64,000 nucleotides of DNA, from the NCBI RefSeq assembly GCF_014635665.1, contig NZ_BMDG01000008.1, positions 1-64,000 of the forward strand, in the 5' to 3' direction. A program made the position numbers and the translations under genes. Of this stretch, positions 50,818 to 60,313 are shown piece after piece. The notes beneath the pieces are model-generated. The model saw only the letters and a program-made list of their open reading frames with translations. It did not search any database and was not told where the DNA came from. Source of the DNA: Isoptericola cucumis. GTDB lineage: Bacteria; Actinomycetota; Actinomycetes; Actinomycetales; Cellulomonadaceae. Within the stretch, counting starts at the first letter, position 1; every line of letters begins with the position of its first letter.

Positions 50818-51687
50818 GAGGACCTCCTTCAGCCGGGCCGCGAAGGCCGCCGGGTCGTTGCCGGGGGACCACTCGTTGGCCATGAACCCGCCGTGGTCGC
50901 CCGGGAACACGGCCGGCTCGACGCCGAGCGCCGCCGCCAGCGCCTCCGCGCCACGGCGCGCCATCTCGCCCTCCCCCGCCTCCCCGTGGGCCGGGACGAG
51001 GCGCACCGACGTGGCCCGCAGGGCGTCCAGGTCCGGCTCGAAATGCGGCAGCGTGGCCATGTTCCAGCCCAGCAGGAGGTCGTCGCGCGAGCCGTCGTCC
51101 TCGGTCGGCAGCCCGAACGCGGCGGGGTCGGGCGCCGGCTGCCGCAGGTAGTCCTCGGTGAGCGGGCCCGGCTGCATGACGAGCTGGATGAACTTCGCCA
51201 TCGCGGGGCCGAAGCCGTCGCGCTGGTACGTCTCGACGATGTCGGCCGCGACCTTGCGCTGCACGTCGCTGTCCTCCAGCAGCGTCCACAGCGGCGGCTC
51301 GTGCGCGACGACCGTGCCCAGCTCGTCCGGGTGGTCGACGACCCACGCGAGCACGTTGACGGCCCCACCGCTGGAGGCGAACACGTCGACCGGCCCCTCG
51401 CCGATCACGTCGCGGGCGGCCTGGACGACGCGGTGGAAGTCGTCGGCGTGGATGGGCACCGACACCTTGCCGTCCGGGGAGAGGGTGCTGCGCTCCATGC
51501 CGCGCGGGTCGTAGGTGAGCACGGTCCGGTCGCCCAGGTGCCCGACGAGCTGACCGAAGTCCGACGCCGCCATCGGCGAGGCCAGCACGAACAGGGGCCG
51601 ACGGTCGCTCGGACCGTCCGGCACGTGCACGTCGTAGGTGAGGACGGCCCCGGGGGCGTCCACGGTGAAGGTCTTCTGCGTGCTCAT
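50809..51687 (-). CDS. Alpha/beta hydrolase
   Basis: 292 residues; ATG 51687 with GGAGG upstream. The fold shows RTVLTYDPRGMERST after strand 4 and VDVFASSGGAVNVLAWV as the nucleophile elbow, where the usual GxSxG reads A-S-S-G-G. PGDHGGFM near the C-terminus carries the catalytic His. It is probably an esterase or an epoxide-hydrolase-like enzyme; substrate unknown. Confidence 0.87.
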   Translation of the reverse strand: MSTQKTFTVDAPGAVLTYDVHVPDGPSDRRPLFVLASPMAASDFGQLVGHLGDRTVLTYDPRGMERSTLSPDGKVSVPIHADDFHRVVQAARDVIGEGPVDVFASSGGAVNVLAWVVDHPDELGTVVAHEPPLWTLLEDSDVQRKVAADIVETYQRDGFGPAMAKFIQLVMQPGPLTEDYLRQPAPDPAAFGLPTEDDGSRDDLLLGWNMATLPHFEPDLDALRATSVRLVPAHGEAGEGEMARRGAEALAAALGVEPAVFPGDHGGFMANEWSPGNDPAAFAARLKEVLAG

Positions 51688-51957
51688 GGGCGGCGCCTCC
51701 GTCGGCATCGGTCCGTGCTGGACATCGTGTACCTCTCCTCTGACACGGCGCGAGCGCAGAACTCATCGACGACCGGTCCGCGGCACGCGGTGCGACGCGT
51801 TCGCTCGACCGCACGCCACCACGCTGCGCTTCCGAGGCCGCCCACCGGTCGTCGTCGTCCACAGATCACCGCGGCCCCGCCCTCTGCCGACGACGGGTGG
51901 CACAGGCTCGGGGCCGGCGCCCGGCCCGGGCGCCGTGACCGACCCGAGGAGTCCGCG

Positions 51958-52626
51958 ATGCCCGTCCGCACCACACCCGCCCGAGCGGCCGCGCCACCCG
52001 CCCGGTTCACCCCGCCCGACCTCGTCGACCTGCGCACCGCGTGGACGCGCGAGCGCGAGCTCGCCCAGCGTCCCGACACCAGGCACGACGACGGGTTCGG
52101 CGTGGCGTGCGCGGGCCGGCACGGCTGGCTGCTCGACGACGGCTACGACGCCGTCCTCGAGCCGGCGCTCGGCCCGAACGCCGGGGTGGGCGCGGGGTAC
52201 TACCCGTTCGCCGCCCTCGACGGCACGGCCGCGGCCGGGCTGCTCGAGCGGCTGCCCGAGGAGTACCTCGCCACCGAGCGCCAGAACCTGGGCCCGACCA
52301 TCGGGGCGGTGCTGCGGGCGGTCGTCCGGCGTCCGGACCGGCTGCGGGCGCAGGGGTACGTCGTCGGCCCGCTGCGCTGCGACGAGCGCATCACCGTCAC
52401 CGGGGTGCTGCTGCGCACCGATCACGAGCTGCACCTCGACCGCCGGCACTCCGGCCCGTGCGAGTGCCACGACCTCTTCACGCTGCTCACGGGCGAGCTC
52501 GGCGTCGACGACATGCACACGCCGCCCGACGAGATCGCCCCGTGGTGGGGCCGTGTCGGGGCGGACGACGCGGCGGACGACGGCGCCGACGACGACACGC
52601 ACTGGTACCGCCTGTGGTGGGACTGA
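51958..52626 (+). CDS. Hypothetical protein, Asp/Trp-rich C-terminus
   Basis: 222 residues; GAGGAG precedes ATG 51958. Segments such as HDDGFGVACAGRHGWLLDDGY and GPCECHDLFTLLTGELGVDD suggest a compact cytosolic protein. The end is acidic (DDAADDGADDDTHWYRLWWD). No signal peptide or membrane helix. I recognise no family. The 270 bp before it (51688-51957) hold only promoter-like sequence. Confidence 0.72.
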   Translation: MPVRTTPARAAAPPARFTPPDLVDLRTAWTRERELAQRPDTRHDDGFGVACAGRHGWLLDDGYDAVLEPALGPNAGVGAGYYPFAALDGTAAAGLLERLPEEYLATERQNLGPTIGAVLRAVVRRPDRLRAQGYVVGPLRCDERITVTGVLLRTDHELHLDRRHSGPCECHDLFTLLTGELGVDDMHTPPDEIAPWWGRVGADDAADDGADDDTHWYRLWWD

Positions 52627-52741
52627 CGGGTGGCCGGGTCTGCCGCCTGTGGATAACTCCGGCCGCGTCCGTCCCGACCTGGCTACCGTCGTCGCCGTGC
52701 CTCGGCACAGCCCCTGACGACGACGAGCGGGACAGGACGGG

Positions 52742-53065
52742 ATGGCTCACCTCGACCTCGACACCACGGCCCTGGCCGCTGGCGGCGCGCGCGCCCGCGC
52801 GGCGGTGTCCGCGCTGGCGGCGTCGCCCGTCGTCGGCGGGACGGACGACGCGAGCACGCTCGCCGTCGCCGGCGACCCGGTGCTCGCCGGAGCGCTCGTC
52901 GACCTGGCGGCGGCGTGGGCCGCGACCCGCACCGCCCTGACGGACGACCTCGACGCGCTGGCCGGCGCACTGAGCGCCGCGTCGGAGATCTTCGGGCAGG
53001 CGGAGCAGGTGGCCGCGGGCCGGCTCGGCGAGCTGCTCGCCCCGGCGGGCGGCGGCGGCGCATGA
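52742..53065 (+). CDS. WXG100-like small helical protein
   Basis: 107 residues, almost all alanine-rich helix, with LAAAWAATRTALTDDLDALA and LSAASEIFGQAEQ in the second helix. Size, helical hairpin pattern and the gene following it resemble ESX/WXG100-type secretion partners. The W-x-G itself is not clearly present. Its stop overlaps the next start by 4 bp. Confidence 0.7.
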   Translation: MAHLDLDTTALAAGGARARAAVSALAASPVVGGTDDASTLAVAGDPVLAGALVDLAAAWAATRTALTDDLDALAGALSAASEIFGQAEQVAAGRLGELLAPAGGGGA

Positions 53066-55332
53066 CGCTCGACGTCGGCCCGGCCCCGTTGGCGGGGGCA
53101 CCGGGCGAGCTGGCCGGGCGGGCGCACGACGCCGCGAGGGCGTCGGCGCTGCTCGCGGAGGCACGCACGAGCCTGCGCCCCGTGCACGCCGGCCTGTCGG
53201 CCCAGCGCGGCGCCGCGGTCGTGGCCGCGGCCGCACGCCTGGCCTCCGTCGACGAGCGCCTGCACACCTACGCGACCGTGCTGGACGGCGCCGCGACGAC
53301 GCTCCGGCGGCACGCCACCGTGCTCGCGGAGCTGCAGGCCGGCGCCCGGCAGGCCCTGGCCGACCGCGACGCCGCGCTCGCACGCGAGCGGCACTGGCAG
53401 GCGGAGGCCGACGAGGCCCGTCGTTCCACGTGGAACACCGCCGCCCTGGGCGCCACCGCGCTCGGCTCGACCGCGCTCGGCGCGACCGCGCTCGGCTCGA
53501 CCGCGCCGGGCGACGACCCGACCGGACGGCTGATGGCAGCGGAGCAGCAGCTGGCCGCGGCTCGCGCGGACGTCGTGGGGGCGGAGGCCAGGTGGCGGGC
53601 GGCCCGCGACGCCCAGTCGGCGGAGTCCCGGCGGGCGGCGGGCGCGCTCGGCACGTTCGCCGACGTGCGGGCCGTCGGGGTCGCCGCCGCGGCGGGCATG
53701 TCGGCGACACAGTACAGCGGGTCCGCCGCGCAGGGGAGGCGTACGGCGGCGCTCCTTTCCCAGGCGGTGCTGGCCGACGAGCAACTCGACCGACGTTCCG
53801 CGCGCACCGCGCTGCACGCCCTGCTGGCGGGGCAGCGCGACGACCCCGCCTTCTGGGCCACGTTCTGGGACGAGGCCACACCGCAACAGGTGTACCTCGC
53901 GCTCGGCCCGGACCCTGCCGACCCGGGCCCGGTAGACGCCGCACTCCGCGGGACTCTGACGGCCGGCGTCGCGCACTGGGCGCAGACGGCGTCGCCCGCC
54001 GAGCGACGCGAACTCGGGCACGCGGCCGTCGTCGACGTCGGCGGCGCGCACCTCGGCTTAACGCTCCGCTCCGAGCTGGCGGCAGCGCTGCTCGCCGGGG
54101 ACCTGCCTGCGGAGGTCTACGCAGGGGCCGGCGACGCCCTTGAGCAGCGCTGGGCCGAGGTCGCCCAGAGCGGCGCACAGGGCCTTCCCACGGGCACGAA
54201 CCAGTGGCCCCCGACTGGTGACGTCCTCACCGACGCCACCATCACTGCGCCGTTGGCCGCCGCGGTCCTCGCCGGGTACGCCCGCCACCCCCGGCTCGCC
54301 CTTGACCGCCTCGCGCCCGCCGACGGCACCGGAGCCGCCGCTCGCCGCTGGTTGGGCTGGGTGCCGCGCGACGGTTGGCCCGACGGCGGCCGGGCCGTGA
54401 CCAGTGCGCTCGCCACCGCGGTCGGGGCCGGCACTGCGTCGGACAACAGAAGCGAGCAGACTCGTGCCGCTCTGCTGATCGCGCACGCGACCAAGGAGAT
54501 GCCGCGCGGGCTGCTGTCGGGCCCCACCCTCTCCGACGCGGCGAGCGGGCGCATCGCCGAGGTATACGAGCCATACCTGTCGAGCGTGGGAGACGCTGCG
54601 TGGACGCAGACCATCGACCCCTGCGACGACACAAGTCTCAAGTCCGCGCTGGACGCTCCGCCAGCCCCTGGCGTCGACACCGGTGCCGATGCCAGCACGC
54701 GAGCACCTGTGGTCCAGCCCGAGCTGGACGCGTTCGCCCTGCGCGACGTCATCGCCGCGACGTCCCGGACCACGGGGGCCGCGGAGGCCTGGCTCGGCGC
54801 GACCGACCGGCACACGGCCGGCATGGTCGACCTCGCGACGTCCGGCGCTTATGACTCCGACGCCGAGCAGCGGAACACGCTCGTCGAGTCGACCCTGGCC
54901 GACGTCGGCGCCGTCACCGGGTCGATGCAGGCCGAGAGGCTCGACGAGGCGTACGACACGGTGGCGACGCGCGAGACCTTGGTCTCCCTGACGGGCATCG
55001 GGATGGGCGTCGGGACGATCGGGAGGAAGGTCGCGACGAGCTCCACGGCGGCTGCGGCGAGCACCGGCCTCGGGTTCCTCGACATGAGTGCCCCCGTCGC
55101 CGAAGCGCTGACCGAGGTGAGCTCGGTGAAGGAGCAGACCTACTTCAGGTATGCGACGACGATGCACGACCTCGTGGTGGCCCACGACCTCGACGTCGGT
55201 GTCCCGCTCGACCAGGCGCGGAAGGGCGCCGAGGCCATCGACCCCCTGGACGAGGACAAGCACGCCAGAGGCTCGTTCATCCCGCCCTTCACCACGATGT
55301 CCGAGACATCCCACGACAAGGAGTGCGGATGA
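53062..55332 (+). CDS. Large helical protein of a WXG100-like cluster (putative ESX-associated)
   Basis: 756 residues; ATG 53062 overlaps the WXG100-like stop. An N-terminal 220-residue helical region (two more helical hairpins) includes a tandem ALGAT/ALGST repeat (residues 128-147). The middle and C-terminal parts (QVYLALGPDPADPG, VTGSMQAERLDEAYDT) resemble large actinobacterial proteins encoded after WXG100 genes, some of which are toxins or surface effectors. No catalytic motif is seen. The stop overlaps the start of the next gene. Confidence 0.75.
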   Translation: MTLDVGPAPLAGAPGELAGRAHDAARASALLAEARTSLRPVHAGLSAQRGAAVVAAAARLASVDERLHTYATVLDGAATTLRRHATVLAELQAGARQALADRDAALARERHWQAEADEARRSTWNTAALGATALGSTALGATALGSTAPGDDPTGRLMAAEQQLAAARADVVGAEARWRAARDAQSAESRRAAGALGTFADVRAVGVAAAAGMSATQYSGSAAQGRRTAALLSQAVLADEQLDRRSARTALHALLAGQRDDPAFWATFWDEATPQQVYLALGPDPADPGPVDAALRGTLTAGVAHWAQTASPAERRELGHAAVVDVGGAHLGLTLRSELAAALLAGDLPAEVYAGAGDALEQRWAEVAQSGAQGLPTGTNQWPPTGDVLTDATITAPLAAAVLAGYARHPRLALDRLAPADGTGAAARRWLGWVPRDGWPDGGRAVTSALATAVGAGTASDNRSEQTRAALLIAHATKEMPRGLLSGPTLSDAASGRIAEVYEPYLSSVGDAAWTQTIDPCDDTSLKSALDAPPAPGVDTGADASTRAPVVQPELDAFALRDVIAATSRTTGAAEAWLGATDRHTAGMVDLATSGAYDSDAEQRNTLVESTLADVGAVTGSMQAERLDEAYDTVATRETLVSLTGIGMGVGTIGRKVATSSTAAAASTGLGFLDMSAPVAEALTEVSSVKEQTYFRYATTMHDLVVAHDLDVGVPLDQARKGAEAIDPLDEDKHARGSFIPPFTTMSETSHDKECG
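53443..53502 (+). repeat. Four 15-bp tandem repeats inside the large helical gene
   Basis: Units coding ALGAT, ALGST, ALGAT, ALGST (53443, 53458, 53473, 53488), nearly identical at the DNA level (GCGCTCGGCKCGACC). In frame, so copy-number change would alter length only. Confidence 0.8.
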
Positions 55333-56249
55333 GTTCCGTCCTGAAGCGCGTCTTCGCCAATCCGCGCGTCACACCGGGCGTGATCGTCGTGCTGGTGATC
55401 GCCACGGTGCTGATCGCGCCGCGCGTCGCCGATGCGGTATCGGACGCCCGGGAACGACGAGCGATCGAACTCGCCCGGCACTGGACCCCGAAGCCTTGGG
55501 CGCTCACCGCCGCCGACTTCGCCGACCATGACACCGAAGAGCTCGCCGTCGATCCCGGGTGGATGACCGACCAGCGGGGCCCGGGATGGAACGTGGATCC
55601 CTTCTCGCCGGACGGCATCGCTCCGCTCTTCTACGACCGGGTCCAGCTCGGCACCACGTACGACGACGACTGGGAGTTGGAGATGGACGCCACCGAGGCG
55701 GTCTCGGGCGTGAGGGTCGACGAGGTCGACGTGTACACGTACGTCAGCGCCCCTTGGGGACGGTCCTACTCGGATCCGGAGGGAGCCTTCGACGTCTGGG
55801 ACCTGCAGGAGAACGCGGCCCGCATCGGTCAGAACCTCGTCGGGTGGAAGAGCGAGCGGCCGGAGCCCCACAAGGTCCTGTCCGCCGGCTATATCGGCGA
55901 CCGCGTCGGCGCCCGGGGACTCAGCCACTCCTTCGACAAACCGTTCGACGGCGGCGACACCGGCTACTTCGGCGTCACGACCCACCAGCGCGGCGGGGAC
56001 GGGTCCCAGTTCCGGACCACGACGATCGCCACGGTCGTGGAGGGCTCGCTCGCGGTGGTCGGCGTCGTGGTGCCGGACGGTGTGGAACCCTCCGCGGACC
56101 TGGAGCCGGCGCTCCTGCTGGAGCGCCTCTCCGCGGAGGTGCGGGCCGACCCGCCGTCCCACACCGTCCCGTCGGACTCACCTCAGCAGGTGGCCTCCAG
56201 CATCGGCACCAGCGCGGTGTTGATGTCGGGCCCCTCGGCTCCGGCGTAG
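55329..56249 (+). CDS. Membrane-anchored hypothetical protein
   Basis: 306 residues. One N-terminal helix (PGVIVVLVIATVLIAPRVAD) anchors a large outer domain with many aromatic and acidic residues (WELEMDATEAVSGVRVDEVD, GRSYSDPEGAFDVWDLQENA). It is translated from the stop of the previous gene (ATGA), so it is the third member of the WXG100-like operon and may be an immunity or accessory lipoprotein-like factor. The last 67 bp overlap the convergent serine hydrolase gene. Confidence 0.75.
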   Translation: MSSVLKRVFANPRVTPGVIVVLVIATVLIAPRVADAVSDARERRAIELARHWTPKPWALTAADFADHDTEELAVDPGWMTDQRGPGWNVDPFSPDGIAPLFYDRVQLGTTYDDDWELEMDATEAVSGVRVDEVDVYTYVSAPWGRSYSDPEGAFDVWDLQENAARIGQNLVGWKSERPEPHKVLSAGYIGDRVGARGLSHSFDKPFDGGDTGYFGVTTHQRGGDGSQFRTTTIATVVEGSLAVVGVVVPDGVEPSADLEPALLLERLSAEVRADPPSHTVPSDSPQQVASSIGTSAVLMSGPSAPA

Positions 56250-57481
56250 TCGCGGCCGGTGAGACCGACGGTGAGCTGCCGCTCGGCGTCGGGCGAGGCG
56301 AGCGTCATGCTCAGCGTGCCGAAGGCGGCGCCGTCGTGCCCGTACAGGTACTCGCCGGGCTCGCACGGGTCGGGGATCCGGTACAGGCCGAGCCCGTACT
56401 CGGGGAACACGGGGTCACCGGTGGTGCGGGGCGTGCCCATGTCGGCGACGGTCTCCGGGTCGAGCAGGTCGCCCGTGAGCAGGGCCTCGGTGAACTTCTG
56501 CAGGTCGCCCGTGGTGCTCGTCACGGCGCCCGCGGCGTCGAACAGGCTGGGGTCGAAGCCGGTCAGCGAGTACCAGCCGGAGCCGAGGTCGCCCGTGTGC
56601 GCCGCGCCCTGCAGGAACGGCCCGTGCTCGCCCGGGTCGTCGGGGAGGTCGGTGCGCCACATCCCGGCGGGCAGGAACACGCGGTGCTCCAGCAGCGTGT
56701 CGAGGTCGCGGCCGGTGGCCTCCTCGAGCGCCATCCCGAGCACGACGTACCCGGCGTTGGAGTACGAGAAGTCGGTCCCCGGCTCGAACGCCCACTCGGA
56801 CGCGCCCATCGCGGCCACGTGGTCGTCCGTCGTGTACTCCTCGCCGAGGACGTCGAAGAACTCGTCGAAGTCGTTCGGGTCGGCCATCCGGCTCGCGATC
56901 ATGGGCACGACGTGGTCGGGCAGCCCGGACCGGTGGCTGAGCAGCTGCTCGAGGGTGACCCGGTCCTCGTACTCGTCCGGGACGACGTCCGCGATGCGGG
57001 GCAGCACGTCGACGACGGGGGTGTCCAGCGTCCACGTGCCGCGCTCGACCTCCTGCAGCACCAGGGTCGCGACCATCGGCTTGGTGATGCTCGCGACACG
57101 GAACCGGTCGTACGGGCGCGCCGGTGCCCGCCGGTCGAGCTCGCGCCGGCCGTCCGCGCCGTGCCACCGCAGCTCCGGCGTCTCGACGGTCCCCGTCACC
57201 CCGACGGGGACGCCGTCGGCCGTGGCGGCGAGTGCCGCGTCGAGCGCGTCCCCCCGAGCGCCCTGTCCGGTCGACGACAGGGCGCGCGGCGACGCCTGCT
57301 CGGCCACGGTCCGGGCCGCGTCGGCGACGGCGCGCGCGATCGACCGCGGCGCGTCGGTCGCCGCGGGGGGCGTGGGCGGCTCGGGGTCGGCCTGAGCGGT
57401 GCCGGCCGCGGCCGCACCGAGCGGCAGCGCCAGGGCGACGGTCGTGGCCAGGGTCAGGGGTGCGCGCATGCGACGACGCAT
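56183..57481 (-). CDS. Secreted serine hydrolase (beta-lactamase / D-Ala-D-Ala carboxypeptidase family)
   Basis: 432 residues. Signal peptide to about 31 (AGTAQA-DP). Catalytic signatures: FRVASITKPMVATLVL (S-x-x-K), FSYSNAGYVVLG (Y-S-N) and GHDGAAFGTLS (H-x-G triad). LLSHRSGLPDHV is the usual conserved stretch. Length is typical. It may act on peptidoglycan stems or small esters. Confidence 0.9.
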   Translation of the reverse strand: MRRRMRAPLTLATTVALALPLGAAAAGTAQADPEPPTPPAATDAPRSIARAVADAARTVAEQASPRALSSTGQGARGDALDAALAATADGVPVGVTGTVETPELRWHGADGRRELDRRAPARPYDRFRVASITKPMVATLVLQEVERGTWTLDTPVVDVLPRIADVVPDEYEDRVTLEQLLSHRSGLPDHVVPMIASRMADPNDFDEFFDVLGEEYTTDDHVAAMGASEWAFEPGTDFSYSNAGYVVLGMALEEATGRDLDTLLEHRVFLPAGMWRTDLPDDPGEHGPFLQGAAHTGDLGSGWYSLTGFDPSLFDAAGAVTSTTGDLQKFTEALLTGDLLDPETVADMGTPRTTGDPVFPEYGLGLYRIPDPCEPGEYLYGHDGAAFGTLSMTLASPDAERQLTVGLTGRDYAGAEGPDINTALVPMLEATC

Positions 57482-57590
57482 GGTGTCTCCTTCTGGTCGG
57501 GTGGCCTCACCCTCGCAGGCGGCCGCACCCCTCGGGCGGATCCACCCTCCGACGGAGATCCGCCGCGACCGGCCTCCCCCTTCTCACGGA

Positions 57591-58637
57591 TCACGGCCGG
57601 CGATCGAGGTCGGCGAGGTCGAGCACGAGGCGGTAGCGGACGTCGCCACGCTCGAGCCGACGGAGCGCCTCGTCGACCGCGGCCGAGGGCAGCACCTCGA
57701 CATCCGCGACGACGCCGTGGGTCGCGCAGAACTCCAGCAGCTCGGCGGTCGCGGGGCGTCCGCCGCTGCCCGCCGACATGAGCCGCTTGCGCCCCACAAG
57801 GAGGTCCATGACCTGCAGGTCGACGGCTCCGAGGTGGCCGAGCAGGGACAGGGTGCCGTCCAGCCTCAGGAGGCCGAGATACGGGGCGAGGTCGTGCGGG
57901 ACGGCGACGGTGTCGATCACGACGTCGAAGCGGCCCCGCGCCGTGGCCATCTGCGTCTCGTCGGTCGACAGCACGGTCGAGTGCGCGCCGAGGCGCCCGG
58001 CGTCCGCTGCCTTGTCCGGGGTGCGGCTGACGACCGTCGTCTCGGCGCCGAGCGCTACCGCGAGCCGGACGGCCAGGTGCCCCAGCCCACCGAGGCCGGC
58101 GACGGCCACCCGCGAACCGGGGCCGACGCCGAGAGCACGCAGGGGCTCCCACACGGTGACTCCTGCACACAGCAGCGGTGCCGCCGCGGCGGGGTCGAGC
58201 CCGTCGGGCAACGGGTACACGAAGCCCTCCCGCACGACGTGCTCGCGCGAGTACCCGCCCAGGGTGACGGTGCCGTCGACGCGGTCGGTGCCTCCGTACG
58301 TGAGCGTCGGGAACGTGGCGCAGAAGTTCTCCTGGCCGCGGAGACACATGTCGCAGGCGCCGCAGGAGTCGACGATGTTGCCGACGGCGACGGCGTCGCC
58401 CGGGACGAACCTGGTGACCTCGGGGCCGACCTCGCTCACGACGCCCGTGAACTCGTGCCCGGGGACCAGCGGGCCGGCACCCTCCGCGGGGTGGGAGTGG
58501 ATCGCGTGCAGGTCGCTGTGGCACACCCCGCAGTAGTCGACGCGCACCGCGACGTCGTCCGCGCGCAGGTCGCGTCGCTCGAGCGGTGCCCGCCGCAGCG
58601 TGCCCCCGTCGAGCTGCCATCCGGTGGTCGTACGCAT
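57591..58637 (-). CDS. Zinc-dependent alcohol dehydrogenase (AdhC/CAD-like)
   Basis: 348 residues; ATG 58637 with GAGGAG six bases upstream. Catalytic zinc site CGVCHSDLHA and GHEFTGVVSEVG; structural zinc cysteines CGACDMCLRGQENFC; NAD(P) motif GLGGLGHLAVRLA. It oxidises alcohols or reduces aldehydes in the cytoplasm. It is divergent from a TetR gene, with a double operator between them, a typical aldehyde-stress arrangement. Confidence 0.92.
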   Translation of the reverse strand: MRTTTGWQLDGGTLRRAPLERRDLRADDVAVRVDYCGVCHSDLHAIHSHPAEGAGPLVPGHEFTGVVSEVGPEVTRFVPGDAVAVGNIVDSCGACDMCLRGQENFCATFPTLTYGGTDRVDGTVTLGGYSREHVVREGFVYPLPDGLDPAAAAPLLCAGVTVWEPLRALGVGPGSRVAVAGLGGLGHLAVRLAVALGAETTVVSRTPDKAADAGRLGAHSTVLSTDETQMATARGRFDVVIDTVAVPHDLAPYLGLLRLDGTLSLLGHLGAVDLQVMDLLVGRKRLMSAGSGGRPATAELLEFCATHGVVADVEVLPSAAVDEALRRLERGDVRYRLVLDLADLDRRP

Positions 58638-58649
58638 GATCACTCCTCA

Positions 58650-58702
58650 AACAGACTGTTCGGTCTATTGACCATAGCATCGAATAGACCGAACGGTCTG
58701 TC
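58650..58702. promoter_or_regulatory. Double TetR operator between adh and tetR
   Basis: Two 20-bp sites in opposite orientation: 58650-58669 and 58683-58702. They match at 18 of 20 positions after reversing one, and the second contains the perfect palindrome AGACCGAACGGTCT. The first is 13 bp before the adh start, the second 14 bp before the tetR start. Confidence 0.85.
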
Positions 58703-58716
58703 GTTACGATGGGCGC

Positions 58717-59313
58717 ATGCACGAGACGCCGTCGACCGCCCGCGGGGCCGCGACCAAGCAGCGCATCGTCGAGGTCGCGACACAGGAGTTCGCCGACCAC
58801 GGCATCGCCGGCGCGCGCATCGAACGGATCGTCACCGGCGCGCGCACGAACAAGGCCCAGCTCTACGGCTACTTCGGCAGCAAGGACGGCCTGTTCGACG
58901 CGATCTTCAGGGGTTCGCTCGAGCGGATCATGAACACTGCCCCGATCGACGGCGGCGACCTCGCCGACTGGGCAGTGCGCCTGTACGACGAGTACCTCCG
59001 CCGTCCGGACCTGATCCGGCTGGCGACGTGGGCACGGCTGGAACGCCGGCCCACCGGGCATCTCGTGGCGGACGCCGACCGGATGGACGACGCCAAGCTC
59101 CGGGCCATCGCCGAGGCCCAGGCCGCGGGACTCGTCCGGGCCGGCGACCCGTTCGACATCATGGCGATGACGATCGCGATGTCGATGGCGTGGTCGCCGG
59201 TGAGCAACGTCTACGCCGCGAGCTCCGAGGAGCCGGAGGCCGCGCACGAGCAGCGCCGCGCCCTGCTCCGGGACTCCGTCCGGCGCGCGGTGCGCCCCGA
59301 GGCCGCCGGCTAA
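58717..59313 (+). CDS. TetR-family regulator
   Basis: 198 residues. Helix-turn-helix: FADHGIAGARIERIVTGART then NKAQLYGYFGSKDGLFDAIF. The ligand domain resembles TetR_C_33-like regulators. It very likely represses both itself and the alcohol dehydrogenase through the two sites in the 79-bp gap. The 3' end overlaps the convergent gene by 4 bp. Confidence 0.92.
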   Translation: MHETPSTARGAATKQRIVEVATQEFADHGIAGARIERIVTGARTNKAQLYGYFGSKDGLFDAIFRGSLERIMNTAPIDGGDLADWAVRLYDEYLRRPDLIRLATWARLERRPTGHLVADADRMDDAKLRAIAEAQAAGLVRAGDPFDIMAMTIAMSMAWSPVSNVYAASSEEPEAAHEQRRALLRDSVRRAVRPEAAG

Positions 59314-60254
59314 CCCCGCCCGGGTTCGAGCTCGGCCAGGCGCGCGGCGGCCTCGTCGCGACGACGGTCGGCGTCGCCGACGGTCCGCTCGGCGCGCTCC
59401 CGGCGCAGCGCCGCTCCCCGCAGCTCCGCCTCGACGGCCTCCGCCTCGTCGTCCAGGGCCTCGAGACGTCGCCGGACGGCGTCCCGCTCGGCGTCCAGCC
59501 GGGCGGCTGCCGCCTCGATCCGCACGACGTCGTCCGCGGCCGCCCCGCGCTCCCGCTCCGCCGACGCGAGGTCGTCGGCGGCGTCGGCGGCGTCGCGGCG
59601 CGCCTGCTCGCGCGCGGCCTCGGCGGCCTCGCGCTCGGCCTCCGCGGTCCGGCCCCGCGCCTCCCCCTCGCCGCCGGAGGGGCCCGGGGCGTCGGGCACG
59701 GCGTGCAGGTGCCGGCGTCGGCCGTCCGGCTGCGGCTCGATGCCGAGCTCGCGCGGTGCGGCGACGGCGGACGCGACGTCCGCCGGGTCCACCCCCGTCG
59801 CCTCGAGCGCGCCGACCAGCAGCCCCGCGCGCACCGCCCAGCCCGCGCCGTCGTCGATCATCGCGGCGGTGAGGGTGGACTCGACCTGCGTCGCGACGGC
59901 GTCGGACACGGTGGTGCCCTCCTCGGCCGCGAGCGCCCTCGCCCGGGTGGTGACGGCGGCGGTGAGCTGCCGTCGCTGCCGCGTCAGCTCGCGGAGCTGG
60001 GCCGCGTCGAGGCCGTCCTGGGCGGCGCGCATGGCCGCACCGAGGTCCACCACCTGCTGGACCTGGTCGGGGTCGGTGCGCACCAGGTGGTTGACGACCC
60101 ACGCCGCGGTCGACGGCCGGCGCAGCGCCCGCACCTGCCGCGCGAGCTCGGGCTCGTCGGACCGCAGGGCGGCGACCCGCGCGTCGCGCGCCGGGACGAA
60201 CCCGCCCGGGGCCAGCGCGTAGAGCTCGGCGGCGACCTCCAGCAGCGTGGGCAC
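59310..60254 (-). CDS. Coiled-coil protein of unknown function
   Basis: 314 residues. A conserved N-terminal part (ALRRPSTAAWVVNHLVRTDPDQ) is followed after about 195 by a long Ala/Arg/Glu coiled coil (EREAAEAAREQARRDAADAA). Similar proteins occur across actinobacteria with no assigned role. No signal or membrane segment. It overlaps the TetR gene end by 4 bp in convergent orientation. Confidence 0.78.
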   Translation of the reverse strand: MPTLLEVAAELYALAPGGFVPARDARVAALRSDEPELARQVRALRRPSTAAWVVNHLVRTDPDQVQQVVDLGAAMRAAQDGLDAAQLRELTRQRRQLTAAVTTRARALAAEEGTTVSDAVATQVESTLTAAMIDDGAGWAVRAGLLVGALEATGVDPADVASAVAAPRELGIEPQPDGRRRHLHAVPDAPGPSGGEGEARGRTAEAEREAAEAAREQARRDAADAADDLASAERERGAAADDVVRIEAAAARLDAERDAVRRRLEALDDEAEAVEAELRGAALRRERAERTVGDADRRRDEAAARLAELEPGRG

Positions 60255-60313
60255 CTTCCGAGAGTAATGGGCGGCCGGTGCCCGGCGCGGCGCCTAAGAT
60301 CGTTTCGATCACC

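Noticed and set aside
53443..53502. Short repeats as a CRISPR array
   Set aside because: They are 15-bp in-frame coding repeats without spacers.
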